DNA of 64,000 nt, taken from NCBI RefSeq assembly GCF_016864575.1, contig NZ_CP044125.1:2834001-2898000 (forward strand), given 5' to 3'. The position numbers and the translations under genes are program-made. Numbering within the stretch: position 1 is the first letter of the stretch; every line of letters begins with the position of its first letter. Of this stretch, positions 1 through 8,516 are shown piece by piece. The notes under the pieces are model-generated. The model was given only the letters and a program-made list of their open reading frames with translations, was not told the origin of the DNA and did not search any database. The stretch comes from Rhizobium sp. BG4. GTDB taxonomy: Bacteria > Pseudomonadota > Alphaproteobacteria > Rhizobiales > Rhizobiaceae.

Positions 1-537
1 GCAACCGATATCCCCGTCGTCGCTTTCTCGGTCGGCGAAGAAGAGCTTGCCGGTCTCGACACCAAGCCGCTCGTCGGCCACCTCGCTGCCTGGAACTACT
101 TCGAGTCGGTCGAAAGCCCGGCCAACAAGAAGTTCATCAAGGAATGGCACGCCTTCACGAAGAACGACAAGCGCGTGACCAATGACCCGATGGAAGCTGC
201 CTATATCGGCTTCAACGCCTGGGTTAAGGCCGTTCAGGCCGCCGGCACGACCGATACCGACAAGGTTCTCGACACCATCATCGGCGTCTCCGTTCCGAAC
301 CTCTCCGGCGGCACGGCGACCGTAATGCCGAACCACCACATCACCAAGCCTGTCCTGATCGGCGAAATCCAGGCCGACGGCCAGTTTGAAATCGTGCAGC
401 AGACGCCTGCCGTCGTCGGTGACGAATGGTCCGACTACCTGCCTGACTCCAAGGACCTGATCTCCGATTGGCGCAAGCCGATGAACTGCGGCAACTTCAA
501 CGTTGCGACCGGCAAGTGCGGCGGCAAGGGGTCTTGA
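1..537 (+). CDS. urtA: UrtA, urea ABC transporter substrate-binding protein (3' part)
   Basis: The reading frame is open from base 1 and ends in TGA, so only the C-terminal 178 residues are present and the start lies outside the window. The fragment reads like the carboxy lobe of a type 1 periplasmic binding protein of the amide/urea family: a WNYFESVESPAN stretch, a PMEAAYIGFNAW helix and a terminal Cys-containing tail (MNCGNFNVATGKCGG). UrtA binds urea in the periplasm and delivers it to UrtBC. The following urtB, urtC, urtD and urtE genes on the same strand support the assignment over a generic branched-chain amino acid binding protein. A 116-base gap separates it from urtB. Confidence 0.93.
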   Translation, partial: ATDIPVVAFSVGEEELAGLDTKPLVGHLAAWNYFESVESPANKKFIKEWHAFTKNDKRVTNDPMEAAYIGFNAWVKAVQAAGTTDTDKVLDTIIGVSVPNLSGGTATVMPNHHITKPVLIGEIQADGQFEIVQQTPAVVGDEWSDYLPDSKDLISDWRKPMNCGNFNVATGKCGGKGS

Positions 538-653
538 GTTAGCCGATCCGATACCTGCCTGATGACTTCCGTCCGGATCCCATCTCCGGGCGGAAGCTCC
601 GTCCCAAACGGTTGCTGCCCAAAAGGCCAACGATAGTCCAGGCGAGAAAGCCG

Positions 654-2272
654 ATGTATCGCGCCCTCAAGCTTATCCTTCTTACCCTCTGCCTCGCGGC
701 TCCGATGCTTGCATCGCCGCTGAAGGCCCAGGAAGACATTCATGCCCTCGTCAACGCGCTCGGCGAAGGCGATTTCGATCAGCGCGCCGAGGCCATCAAG
801 GCGCTCGTTGCCTCCAAGGATCCGCATGTCGGCCAGATCCTGCAGCAGCTCAGCGACGGCCAGCTTTATGTGAATTCCGAAGAGGGCGGCCCGGTGCTGC
901 TCCAGGGCGGCACCGAGGACGAGCCGACCTATGCCGATCCTCTCACCGGCGAGGTCGCCGAGGGTATCGACGCCGATTACATGTCCAAGGTGAAGATCAA
1001 CAATTCGCTGCGCGGCGCGATCGCCAGCGCCATGAGCACGCTGACGCTGTTGAGCCCGGATCGTTCCGCGCGGCTTGCAGCCGCCCAAGGCCTGCTGCGC
1101 GATGCAGATCCCTCCAATCTCGAGCTCCTGAACTCCGCGCTTGCGGGCGAGAAGGATGCCGAGGTCAAGAACACGATGGAAGCCGCCCGCGCCGTGATGA
1201 TGCTGAAAAGCGACGTCAGCGCCGAGGACAAGAAGGCCGCCATCGACACGATCGCCGCCCGCGGCGACCGCAATGCGCTGACCATCCTGACGACGGCGAT
1301 GGAAACGGCGCCGGATGATCTGAAGCCCGCCATCCAGTCGGATATCGACGGCATCAAGCGCAATCTGGCGGTCTGGGACGTGGTACAGAACGTCTGGTAC
1401 GGGCTGTCGCTCGGTTCCGTGCTGCTGCTGGCGGCCATTGGCCTTGCCATCACCTTCGGCGTCATGGGCGTCATCAACATGGCGCATGGCGAGATGGTGA
1501 TGATCGGCGCCTACACGACCTATGTCGTGCAGGAATATATCACCGCCAACTTCCCGAGATGGCCAATTACTCGCTGGCCTTCGCCGTGCCCGCCGCCTTC
1601 GTCTTTACCGGCTTCGTCGGCCTGATCATCGAGCGTCTCGTGATCCGCTATCTCTACGGCCGGCCGCTGGAAACGCTGCTGGCCACCTGGGGCGTGTCGC
1701 TGATCCTGCAGCAGGCGGTGCGCACGATCTTCGGCCCGACCAACCGCGAGGTGCGCAATCCGAGCTGGATGTCGGGCGCTTTCGAGCTCGGCGGCCTGTC
1801 GATTACCTGGAACCGCCTCTGGATCATCGTCTTCTCGATGGCGGTGTTCGTGACGCTGCTGATGTTGCTCAAACGCTCCGCCTTCGGTCTGCAGATGCGC
1901 GCCGTCACCCAGAACCGCCGTATGGCCTCATCGATGGGGATCCGCACCGGCTGGGTCGATGCCTTCACCTTCGCGCTCGGCTCCGGCATTGCCGGCATGG
2001 CGGGCGTCGCACTCAGCCAGATCGACAACGTCTCGCCGAACCTCGGCCAGAGCTACATCATCGACAGCTTCATGGTCGTGGTCTTCGGCGGCGTCGGCAA
2101 TCTCTGGGGCACGCTGGTCGGCGCTCTGTCGCTCGGCGTCGTCAACAAGTTCCTGGAACCCTTCGCCGGCGCCGTGCTCGGCAAGATCCTGGTGCTCGTC
2201 CTCATCATCCTCTTCATCCAGAAGCGTCCCCGCGGGCTCTTCGCACTCAAAGGAAGGGCGGTGGAAGCATGA
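654..2272 (+). pseudogene. urtB: UrtB, urea ABC transporter permease, split by a 1-base deletion
   Basis: Inner-membrane permease of the urea importer, about 539 residues if the frame is repaired. The start at 654 gives a signal-peptide-like N-terminus (MYRALKLILLTLCLAAP) after a purine-rich GCGAGAAAG. The first ~230 residues form the HEAT-like periplasmic extension typical of UrtB, and the LivH-type permease follows (GVMGVINMAHGEM, YGRPLETLLATWGVSLILQQ). Frame 3 runs to base 1556 (...TANFP) and the conserved sequence resumes one base early at 1557 (EMANYSLAF). A missing G in CCCGGAG explains this exactly. As written the protein would be truncated within its first membrane segments. A sequencing error is as likely as a real lesion. 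It overlaps urtC by ATGA. Confidence 0.88.
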
Positions 2273-3429
2273 TTACGGCCTTCCTTATCCGGTCTCTCGA
2301 TCGCAAGATCTCCATTGCCATCGCCATCCTGCTCATGGTCGCCGTCCTCGTTCCGGTTCTCAACCTGATGACCGACCCCGAGAACCCGCTGCACATCCCG
2401 ACCTACATCATGGCGCTGTTCGGCAAGTATCTCACCTATGCGCTGCTGGCGCTGGCGCTCGATCTCGTCTGGGGCTTCTGCGGCATTCTCTCGCTCGGCC
2501 ACGGCGCTTTCTTCGCGCTCGGCGGCTATGCGATGGGCATGTACCTGATGCGCCAGATCGGCTCGCGCGGTGTCTATGGCGACCCTGTTCTGCCCGATTT
2601 CATGGTGTTCCTGAACTGGAAGGAACTGCCCTGGTTCTGGTACGGCTTCAATCATTTCTGGTTCGCGGCGCTGATGGTTGTCGTCGTGCCCGGCCTGCTC
2701 GCCTTCATCTTCGGCTGGTTCGCCTTCCGCTCCCGCGTCAACGGCGTCTATCTCTCGATCATCACCCAGGCGATGACCTACGCCCTGCTGCTGGCCTTCT
2801 TCCGCAACGACATGGGTTTCGGCGGCAATAACGGCATGACCGACTTCAAGGAAATCCTCGGCTTCAACGTCCAGGCCGACGGCACGCGCGCCAGCCTGTT
2901 TGCCGCCACCGCGATCTTCCTGGCGCTGTCGCTGATGATCTCCTCGGCGATCGTGCGCTCCAAGTTCGGCAAGGTGCTGGTCGGCGTGCGCGATGCGGAA
3001 AGCCGCACGCGCTTCCTCGGCTACCGCGTCGAGCATTTCAAGCTCTTCACCTTCGTCGTCTCGGCGATGATGGCGGGCATTGCCGGCGCGCTCTACGTGC
3101 CGCAGGTCGGCATCATCAATCCTGGCGAATTCGCGCCCGCCAACTCGATCGAAGTGGTCATCTGGACGGCCGTCGGCGGCCGGGCGACGCTGATCGGCCC
3201 GATCCTTGGCGCGATCCTCGTCAACGGCGGCAAGACGATCTTCACCGGCCTCTTCCCCGAGTTCTGGCTCTTTGCGCTCGGCGGTCTCTTCGTTCTCGTC
3301 ACGCTGTTCCTGCCGAAGGGTATCGTCGGCACCATCGCCCAGTATTTCGGCCGCAAGAAGCCGCGGACGGAAGCGACGCCTCCCTCGCTCGAGGATGGCG
3401 TCGATGCGAAAATCCAGCCAGCGGAGTGA
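2269..3429 (+). CDS. urtC: UrtC, urea ABC transporter permease
   Basis: Second membrane subunit of the urea importer, 386 residues, LivM type. The chosen ATG at 2269 overlaps the urtB stop (ATGA), which indicates translational coupling. Visible hallmarks are multiple hydrophobic segments, a DLVWGFCGILSLGHGAFFAL stretch, and the C-terminal GGRATLIGPILGA and ALGGLFVLVTLFLPKGIVG motifs of LivM/UrtC proteins. The C-terminus is cytoplasmic and charged. The gene is intact. urtD begins 6 bases downstream, so the two are certainly in one transcript. Confidence 0.95.
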   Translation: MITAFLIRSLDRKISIAIAILLMVAVLVPVLNLMTDPENPLHIPTYIMALFGKYLTYALLALALDLVWGFCGILSLGHGAFFALGGYAMGMYLMRQIGSRGVYGDPVLPDFMVFLNWKELPWFWYGFNHFWFAALMVVVVPGLLAFIFGWFAFRSRVNGVYLSIITQAMTYALLLAFFRNDMGFGGNNGMTDFKEILGFNVQADGTRASLFAATAIFLALSLMISSAIVRSKFGKVLVGVRDAESRTRFLGYRVEHFKLFTFVVSAMMAGIAGALYVPQVGIINPGEFAPANSIEVVIWTAVGGRATLIGPILGAILVNGGKTIFTGLFPEFWLFALGGLFVLVTLFLPKGIVGTIAQYFGRKKPRTEATPPSLEDGVDAKIQPAE

Positions 3430-3435
3430 GCGCCG

Positions 3436-4191
3436 ATGATCCCCGACGTCAAACCCAACAGCGTGCTCTATCTCGACGGCGTGTCGGTGTCCTTCGATGG
3501 CTTCAAGGCGCTGAATTCGCTGTCGATCGTCATCGAACCCGGTGAGCTTCGCGCCATCATCGGCCCGAACGGCGCCGGCAAGACGACGATGATGGATATC
3601 ATCACCGGCAAGACGCGGCCCGACGAGGGCGCCGTCTTCTTCAACGGCCAGACCGACCTGACGAAGCTCGACGAGGCCGACATCGCCCAGCTCGGCATCG
3701 GCCGCAAGTTCCAGAAGCCGACGGTCTTCGAAAGCCACACGGTCTGGGACAATCTGGAACTGGCGCTGAACCGCCGCCGCGGCGTGTTCTCGACGTTGTT
3801 CTACCGGTTGTCGGCAGAAGACAAGGCACGCATCGAGGAAATCCTCGAGACCGTTCGTCTGACGCATCGTCGCGACGAGCTCGCCGCCAATCTCTCGCAT
3901 GGGCAGAAGCAGTGGCTGGAGATCGGCATGCTGCTCGCCCAGGAGCCGAAGCTGCTGCTCGTCGACGAGCCGGTCGCCGGGATGACCGATGCCGAAACGG
4001 CGGAGACCGCGATCCTGCTCAAGGAAATCGCCAAGACCCGCTCGGTGGTCGTCGTCGAGCATGACATGGGCTTCATCCGCGATCTCGGGGTCAAGGTGAC
4101 GTGCCTGGCCGAGGGATCGGTGCTTGCCGAGGGGTCGATCGATTTCGTCAGTTCCGATCCGAAGGTGATCGAGAATTATCTGGGGCGGTGA
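3436..4191 (+). CDS. urtD: UrtD, urea ABC transporter ATP-binding protein
   Basis: Cytoplasmic ATPase of the urea importer, LivG type, 251 residues. Walker A is GPNGAGKTT near residues 43-51, the signature is LSHGQKQWLEIG and Walker B is LLLVDEPVAGMT. The LSHGQ (rather than LSGGQ) signature is characteristic of UrtD. A switch histidine follows in VVVEHDMGF. The gene sits six bases after urtC and is followed by a palindromic repeat and then urtE, so urtE may receive less read-through than urtABCD. Intact. Confidence 0.95.
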   Translation: MIPDVKPNSVLYLDGVSVSFDGFKALNSLSIVIEPGELRAIIGPNGAGKTTMMDIITGKTRPDEGAVFFNGQTDLTKLDEADIAQLGIGRKFQKPTVFESHTVWDNLELALNRRRGVFSTLFYRLSAEDKARIEEILETVRLTHRRDELAANLSHGQKQWLEIGMLLAQEPKLLLVDEPVAGMTDAETAETAILLKEIAKTRSVVVVEHDMGFIRDLGVKVTCLAEGSVLAEGSIDFVSSDPKVIENYLGR

Positions 4192-4219
4192 GGGATGAGC
4201 GAATTGTCTTCGACGGCCA

Positions 4220-4374
4220 AAACCCCTCCCCAACCCCTCCCCACAAGGGGGAGGGGCTTAACCAAGGCGGCCTCTCCTTGCCAAGCTCTCCCGATCTTCA
4301 ATGGGGTGATATGTTCTGAGGCGGCTGCGCCGTGTCAGTCCCTCCCCTTGTGGGGAGGGGTTGGGGAGGGGTCT
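4220..4374. repeat. Palindromic intergenic repeat, family A copy 1
   Basis: Two arms face each other. The left arm (4220-4259) is built on CCCCTCCCCAACCCCTCCCC followed by ACAAGGGGGAGGGGCT. The right arm (4337-4373) is its inverse (CCCTCCCCTTGTGGGGAGGG...). A second copy with the same arms lies at 22539-22671. The element fills most of the urtD-urtE spacer (4192-4405), which holds no gene. It could fold as one long hairpin and might attenuate transcription into urtE. Confidence 0.85.
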
Positions 4375-4405
4375 TTGCATCCGCACTTCGCCAGGAGACG
4401 GCATC

Positions 4406-5101
4406 ATGCTGACAGTCGAAAACGCAAACCTCCACTACGGCGCCGCCCAGGCGCTACGCGGCATCTCGATCAAGGCCGAGATGGGCAAGATCACCTGCGT
4501 GCTTGGCCGCAACGGCGTCGGCAAGAGTTCACTGCTGCGCGCCGTCACCGGCCAGCATCCGCTGTCTGCGGGCAGCGTCACCTTCAACGAGACGAAGCTC
4601 AACGGCCTGCCGCCCTTTGCGCGGGCCAAGCAGGGCATCGGCTATGTGCCGCAGGGGCGCGAGATCTTTCCGCTGCTGACGGTGAAGGAAAATCTGGAGA
4701 CCGGCTTTGCTCCGCTTGGCCGCCGCGACCGTAACATCCCCGATGACATCTTCAGTCTCTTCCCGGTGCTGAAGTCGATGCTGTCACGTCGCGGCGGCGA
4801 TCTTTCCGGCGGGCAGCAGCAGCAGCTGGCGATCGGCCGGGCGATGGTAACGCGGCCGAAGATCCTGGTGCTCGACGAGCCGACCGAGGGCATCCAGCCG
4901 TCGATCATCAAGGATATCGGCCGGGCGATCCGTTATCTGCGCGATTCCACCGGCATGGCGATCCTGCTGGTCGAGCAGTATCTCGATTTCTGCCGTGAGC
5001 TTGCCGATTACGTCTACATCATGGACCGCGGCGAGATTGTCCATGAAGGGCTCGCCGAGACGCTGGATACGCCGGAGGCCCGCCGCCATCTGACCGTCTG
5101 A
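4406..5101 (+). CDS. urtE: UrtE, urea ABC transporter ATP-binding protein
   Basis: Second cytoplasmic ATPase of the urea importer, LivF type, 231 residues. The ATG at 4406 was chosen because it starts the family-typical MLTVENANLHYG, with CCAGGAGA upstream. Walker A is GRNGVGKSS, the signature LSGGQQQQLAIGRAM and Walker B ILVLDEPTEGIQP. The GIQPSII extension is shared by UrtE and LivF proteins. Longer upstream frames run into the palindromic repeat and were not used. Intact. Confidence 0.95.
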   Translation: MLTVENANLHYGAAQALRGISIKAEMGKITCVLGRNGVGKSSLLRAVTGQHPLSAGSVTFNETKLNGLPPFARAKQGIGYVPQGREIFPLLTVKENLETGFAPLGRRDRNIPDDIFSLFPVLKSMLSRRGGDLSGGQQQQLAIGRAMVTRPKILVLDEPTEGIQPSIIKDIGRAIRYLRDSTGMAILLVEQYLDFCRELADYVYIMDRGEIVHEGLAETLDTPEARRHLTV

Positions 5102-5120
5102 GCGGCAAATGCCGCTTTTG
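5101..5120 (+). terminator. Possible short terminator after urtE
   Basis: A 6-bp stem AGCGGC/GCCGCT with an AAAT loop starts at the urtE stop codon and is followed by only TTTG. Weak, but positioned to end the urt transcript before ureD. Confidence 0.35.
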
Positions 5121-5261
5121 CGGGCAATGCTGCCATCGATGATTGGCTGTCCGTCCCGCCGTTGCGGGCGGGGTGGGCGGCATGAGAATTGCTTGCTTTC
5201 ATTTGTTTGGACTTATTGAATGGCGGCGGCCGGTGACCGGCAGCTGTTTGCAGGGGATGGA

Positions 5262-6083
5262 ATGACGAGCGCAGCGGCGACGACCAGACCGCAGAGAGCC
5301 GAGGGACGGGGACATCTGGCGGCGAGCATGCTGGATGGCCGCACGCGGCTGCGCGAGTTCTATCAGGAGGGGGCGGCAAAGATTCGCCTGCCTCAGACCT
5401 TCGACGCCTCGATGGAGGCCGTCATCATCAACACCGCGGGCGGGCTGACCGGCGGCGACCGGATGAACTGGAGCGTTGCGGCCGGGCCCGGCACCCGCAT
5501 CGACGTCACCACACAGGCCTGCGAGAAGATTTACAAGGCATCGGCGGGCACTGCCGAAGTCACGACCCGCATCGAAGCCGGCGCCGGCGCCCGCGTCGAC
5601 TGGCTGCCGCAGGAAACCATCCTCTTCGACCGCGCCTCGCTCTTCCGCCGCCTCGACGTCGATCTCGACGAGAGCGCCGAGTTCCTGGCCGTCGAGGCGA
5701 TCCTGCTCGGGCGCAAGGCGATGGGCGAGGCGATGGTCACGGGCCTCTTCCGCGACCGCTGGCGCATCCGCCGCGCCGGCCGGCTGATCCATGCGGAGGA
5801 ACTGAAGCTCGAGGGCGAGGTATCGGCGCTGACGGCTAGGCAGCCGGTGCTCGGCGGGCAGGTGGCGTTCGCGACGCTTCTCTATGCCGGGCCGCTCGCC
5901 GAGAGCTATCTTGCCAGGGCGCGGCCGCTGCTTGAGGGGTACATGGCGGGCGCCAGCGCCTGGAGCGGCAAGCTCGTCATCCGCGCCGCGGCACCCGATG
6001 GCTTCGCGCTCAGAAAAATCCTGATCCCGGTCATATCGGCCTTGCGCAACGGCGCCCCGGTGCCGAAAGTCTGGAACCTGTAA
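5262..6083 (+). CDS. ureD: UreD, urease accessory protein
   Basis: Urease maturation chaperone, 273 residues. It forms the UreD-UreF-UreG complex that guides nickel and CO2 into apo-urease in the cytoplasm. The family core is clear: [41 protein letters not shown] and [13 protein letters not shown]. The ATG at 5262 is preferred over an in-frame ATG at 5220 because AGGGGATGG stands just before it and the protein then matches usual UreD N-termini. It is the first gene of the urease cluster and is followed 21 bases later by ureA. Confidence 0.93.
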   Translation: MTSAAATTRPQRAEGRGHLAASMLDGRTRLREFYQEGAAKIRLPQTFDASMEAVIINTAGGLTGGDRMNWSVAAGPGTRIDVTTQACEKIYKASAGTAEVTTRIEAGAGARVDWLPQETILFDRASLFRRLDVDLDESAEFLAVEAILLGRKAMGEAMVTGLFRDRWRIRRAGRLIHAEELKLEGEVSALTARQPVLGGQVAFATLLYAGPLAESYLARARPLLEGYMAGASAWSGKLVIRAAAPDGFALRKILIPVISALRNGAPVPKVWNL

Positions 6084-6104
6084 TTCAGCTGAAATGGAAG
6101 AACG

Positions 6105-6407
6105 ATGAACCTCACTCCGAGAGAAAAAGACAAGCTGTTGATTTCCATGGCGGCGATGGTGGCGCAGCGGCGGCTCGATCGCGGCGTCAAGCTTAACTAT
6201 CCGGAAGCGATCGCGCTGATCAGCGATTTCGTCGTCGAAGGTGCGCGCGACGGCCGCCCGGTCGCCGAGCTGATGGAGGCTGGTGCCCACGTCATCGGCC
6301 GTCACCAGGTGATGGAGGGCGTCGCCGAGATGATCCACGACGTGCAGGTGGAAGCGACATTTCCTGACGGTACCAAGCTCGTCACCGTCCACGAACCGAT
6401 CCGCTGA
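6105..6407 (+). CDS. ureA: UreA, urease gamma subunit
   Basis: Structural gamma subunit of urease, 100 residues, the exact usual length. Motifs are [12 protein letters not shown] at the N-terminus, [21 protein letters not shown], and [21 protein letters not shown]. It assembles with UreB and UreC as (alpha-beta-gamma)3 in the cytoplasm. It sits between ureD and ureB with an 18-base gap to ureB that holds GGAGGAAG. Confidence 0.97.
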   Translation: MNLTPREKDKLLISMAAMVAQRRLDRGVKLNYPEAIALISDFVVEGARDGRPVAELMEAGAHVIGRHQVMEGVAEMIHDVQVEATFPDGTKLVTVHEPIR

Positions 6408-6425
6408 GCTGCGGAGGAGGAAGAC

Positions 6426-6731
6426 ATGATCCCAGGCGAAATCATTGCCGCGAGCGGCGATATCGAACTCAACGCCGGCGCTCCGACCATCACGATCGAT
6501 GTGTCGAATACCGGCGACCGGCCGGTGCAGGTCGGCAGCCATTATCATTTCGCGGAGACCAATGGCGGCCTCGCCTTCGAGCGCGAGAAGGCGCAGGGCA
6601 TGCGCCTCGATATTCCGGCGGGCACTGCCGTGCGTTTCGAGCCGGGCCAGACCCGCTCGGTGACGCTGATCCCGCTCTCGGGCAAGCGCGAAGTCTACGG
6701 CTTCCGCCAGCTCGTCATGGGCAAGCTTTAA
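6426..6731 (+). CDS. ureB: UreB, urease beta subunit
   Basis: Structural beta subunit, 101 residues. Family signatures are [50 protein letters not shown] and the terminal [21 protein letters not shown] lies directly before the start. ureC is not next: four other genes (6763-8509) separate beta from alpha, so the three structural subunits are not contiguous here. Confidence 0.97.
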   Translation: MIPGEIIAASGDIELNAGAPTITIDVSNTGDRPVQVGSHYHFAETNGGLAFEREKAQGMRLDIPAGTAVRFEPGQTRSVTLIPLSGKREVYGFRQLVMGKL

Positions 6732-6762
6732 AACACAAGAAAATAACGGAAGACGGGAGGAA

Positions 6763-7182
6763 ATGATGCGTTTGGTGATTGGCCTGCTGGCGCTCGCGGG
6801 CGGCGTGATGATGGCTTCGGGGGCGTTCGCGCAGGAAGAGACCGACTGCAAGAACCCTGAGACGCAGGCGGAAATGACGAGCTGCGAGCAGGATCGATAC
6901 GGCGAGGCCGACAAGGCGCTGAACGCCCAGTGGAAGGAAACGCGGGCTGCCGCGGCTGCGACCGACGAGGATCTGGACGAGAGCGATCGCGGCGCCGAGA
7001 AGGCGCTGCTGACGGCACAGCGGGCCTGGATCTCCTATCGCGATGCGCAATGCGAGGCCGAGGGCTTCCAGGCCCGTGGCGGGTCGATGGAGCCGATGCT
7101 GGTCGCCGGCTGCCTCGCCAATATGAGCGATAACCGTACCAAGGAGCTCAAGGCTCTGGCGGATGCAATGGGCGGCAATTGA
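6763..7182 (+). CDS. LprI-like (DUF1311) secreted protein
   Basis: 139 residues with a clear signal peptide (MRLVIGLLALAGGVMMASGAFAQ). The mature part has the lysozyme-inhibitor LprI/DUF1311 pattern: NPETQAEMTSCEQDRYGEADKAL early, then LLTAQRAWISYRDAQCEAEG and a late cysteine (VAGCLANM), giving four Cys able to form two disulfides. The expected location is periplasmic. GGGAGGAA precedes the start. It lies between ureB and the accessory-protein gene. The family is known in some members for lysozyme inhibition, but no role with urease is established, so only the domain is asserted. Confidence 0.8.
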   Translation: MMRLVIGLLALAGGVMMASGAFAQEETDCKNPETQAEMTSCEQDRYGEADKALNAQWKETRAAAAATDEDLDESDRGAEKALLTAQRAWISYRDAQCEAEGFQARGGSMEPMLVAGCLANMSDNRTKELKALADAMGGN

Positions 7183-7183
7183 G

Positions 7184-7837
7184 GTGGCACGGAAGGTGAT
7201 GATCGTTGGCAACGGAGATGTGGGTGAGGAGGGACGCACGGCGATCGCCGCCGCCGACTTCGTCATTCGTTTCAACGAGTGCCGCTCCTACGCTTCGAGC
7301 CCCGGCCGGACCGATGTCGTCGCCGTCTGCAATACCGGCCGTCCCGGCAAGGCGATGACCGGCGATACCGGCTGGCGGACGTTGCCAGGCGTCGTCGAAG
7401 CCTCGGAAATCTGGTGCGTGCGCGATCCGGAAAAGTTTGCCGAAATGCGCGGCCCGCTCGCCGTCTCGCATCCCGAGCTCGACGATTTCTGCGACGATTA
7501 CACGAGTCAGTTCAAAGCCTTCTGCAGGGAAGCTGGCAAACGGCATGTGGTCGTTGAGAAAATGATTCATGAGGCGGTCGACGAGGCGCTCTCGGTCTAT
7601 GACCCGGCACCCTACGTCGTGCCGAGCACCGGCCTCATCGCCATCGCCGAAACCTTCCGCCGCTTCCCCGATGCCGAGACCGGCCTTGCCGGCTTCGGCC
7701 ACGCCGGCTGGGACGGCCACCCCTTCGCCGCCGAACGCCAGCTCGTCGACCGCTACATCGCGGAAGGGCGGCTCGTTCGTTATGCCGCCGATGTTGCAAA
7801 TACACCAGCATCACCTTACTTTTTGGATAAAAGGTAA
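7184..7837 (+). CDS. Urease operon accessory protein, sialyltransferase-like fold
   Basis: About 217 residues. The N-terminus VMIVGNGDVGEEGRTAIAAADFVIRFNECR resembles the L-motif of family 29 glycosyltransferases (VGNG...D.VIRFN). A later PSTGLIAIAETFRRFPDAE and GFGHAGWDGHPFAAERQLVDRY match the central and C-terminal parts of the same group. Rhizobial homologues in this position are called urease operon accessory protein, but I know of no shown activity. The start is uncertain: GTG 7184 just after the previous stop, or ATG 7199; neither has a strong ribosome-binding site. Codon use matches its neighbours. Confidence 0.75.
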   Translation: MARKVMIVGNGDVGEEGRTAIAAADFVIRFNECRSYASSPGRTDVVAVCNTGRPGKAMTGDTGWRTLPGVVEASEIWCVRDPEKFAEMRGPLAVSHPELDDFCDDYTSQFKAFCREAGKRHVVVEKMIHEAVDEALSVYDPAPYVVPSTGLIAIAETFRRFPDAETGLAGFGHAGWDGHPFAAERQLVDRYIAEGRLVRYAADVANTPASPYFLDKR

Positions 7838-7848
7838 GGAGAATAGCC

Positions 7849-8105
7849 ATGGTGGATTCCGCGAAGGTCACGTCGAAAAATCAGATCACCATTCCGCCAG
7901 CGTGCGCCGGTCACTCGGGGTGCAAGCCGGCGACAAGCTGGACTTCATCGCCAAGGGCGGTGGGGTCTTCGAGTTGCGGGCGCGCCGGGAAAGTTTCGCG
8001 GACCTGCGCGGCATTCTGCAGCTGCCCCAGAAGGTCAGCGCTGACGAGCTTGAGCGCTGGGTGGCCGATGCGCGGGATGCCGGTTACCGGGAAGGTGACG
8101 AATGA
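7849..8105 (+). pseudogene. vapB: VapB-like AbrB-fold antitoxin, frameshifted
   Basis: The start (MVDSAKVTSKNQITIP) is the classic SpoVT/AbrB swapped-hairpin antitoxin N-terminus. The continuation ASVRRSLGVQAGDKLDFIAK lies in another frame. Adding one G after 7896 (CCG/CCAGC to CCGGCCAGC) joins the two into an 85-residue protein that ends in a helical, acidic tail (ADELERWVADARDAG), where VapC binding would be expected. GGAGAATAGCC precedes the start. The stop overlaps the vapC ATG (ATGA). As written the DNA-binding fold would be lost after about 16 residues. Sequencing error cannot be excluded. Confidence 0.78.
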
Positions 8106-8509
8106 TCGGCGTCGATACCAACATTCTGTTGCGCTGGATTGCCGGAGACAGCCTCGCCGAAGACGCGGCCTCGCATCAGCTTGAGCTGGTGCAGCAGCTC
8201 GCCAACGGAAGCGAAGAGCTGTTCGTCAATCAGATCGTCATCGTCGAGCTCGTCTGGGTGCTGCGGCAGAGGGCGCGGCTGGCGAAGGCGGCTGTTGCCG
8301 AGCTCGTCACGCGTCTCCTGCATGCCACCAATATCGTCGTGCACGAGCGCGAAACGCTGCTTGCCGCTGTCGACAGTTATAGCCGCTTTCCCGGTGGTTT
8401 CTCCGATCACCTTCTCGGTGAAATCAACAAGCGAAACGGCTGCAGGACAACGCTGACCTTCGACAAGGCGGCGGCGAAATCTCCCCATTTTTCCGAACTG
8501 AAGAGGTAG
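8102..8509 (+). CDS. vapC: VapC-like PIN-domain toxin (ribonuclease)
   Basis: 135-residue PIN domain protein. Metal-binding acids are visible: Asp5 in [12 protein letters not shown], a glutamate in [13 protein letters not shown], and terminal acidic positions around [11 protein letters not shown] and LTFDKAA. PIN toxins of the VapC type cleave RNA and are held inactive by the cognate antitoxin. Here the antitoxin gene overlaps by ATGA. The stop is only seven bases before ureC, so this toxin-antitoxin pair is embedded in the urease transcript. If vapB is truly broken, a fully active toxin would be hard to tolerate, which argues that the vapB frameshift is an error. Confidence 0.88.
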   Translation: MIGVDTNILLRWIAGDSLAEDAASHQLELVQQLANGSEELFVNQIVIVELVWVLRQRARLAKAAVAELVTRLLHATNIVVHERETLLAAVDSYSRFPGGFSDHLLGEINKRNGCRTTLTFDKAAAKSPHFSELKR

Positions 8510-8516
8510 ACCGACG

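Noticed and set aside
2053..4233. Long minus-strand frame opposite urtB-urtC-urtD
   Set aside because: Same antisense composition bias and no ribosome-binding site; the plus strand carries clear ABC transporter genes.
4195..4734. Open frames running through the palindromic repeat before urtE
   Set aside because: They consist of translated repeat sequence and then run out of frame through urtE; no independent gene is supported.
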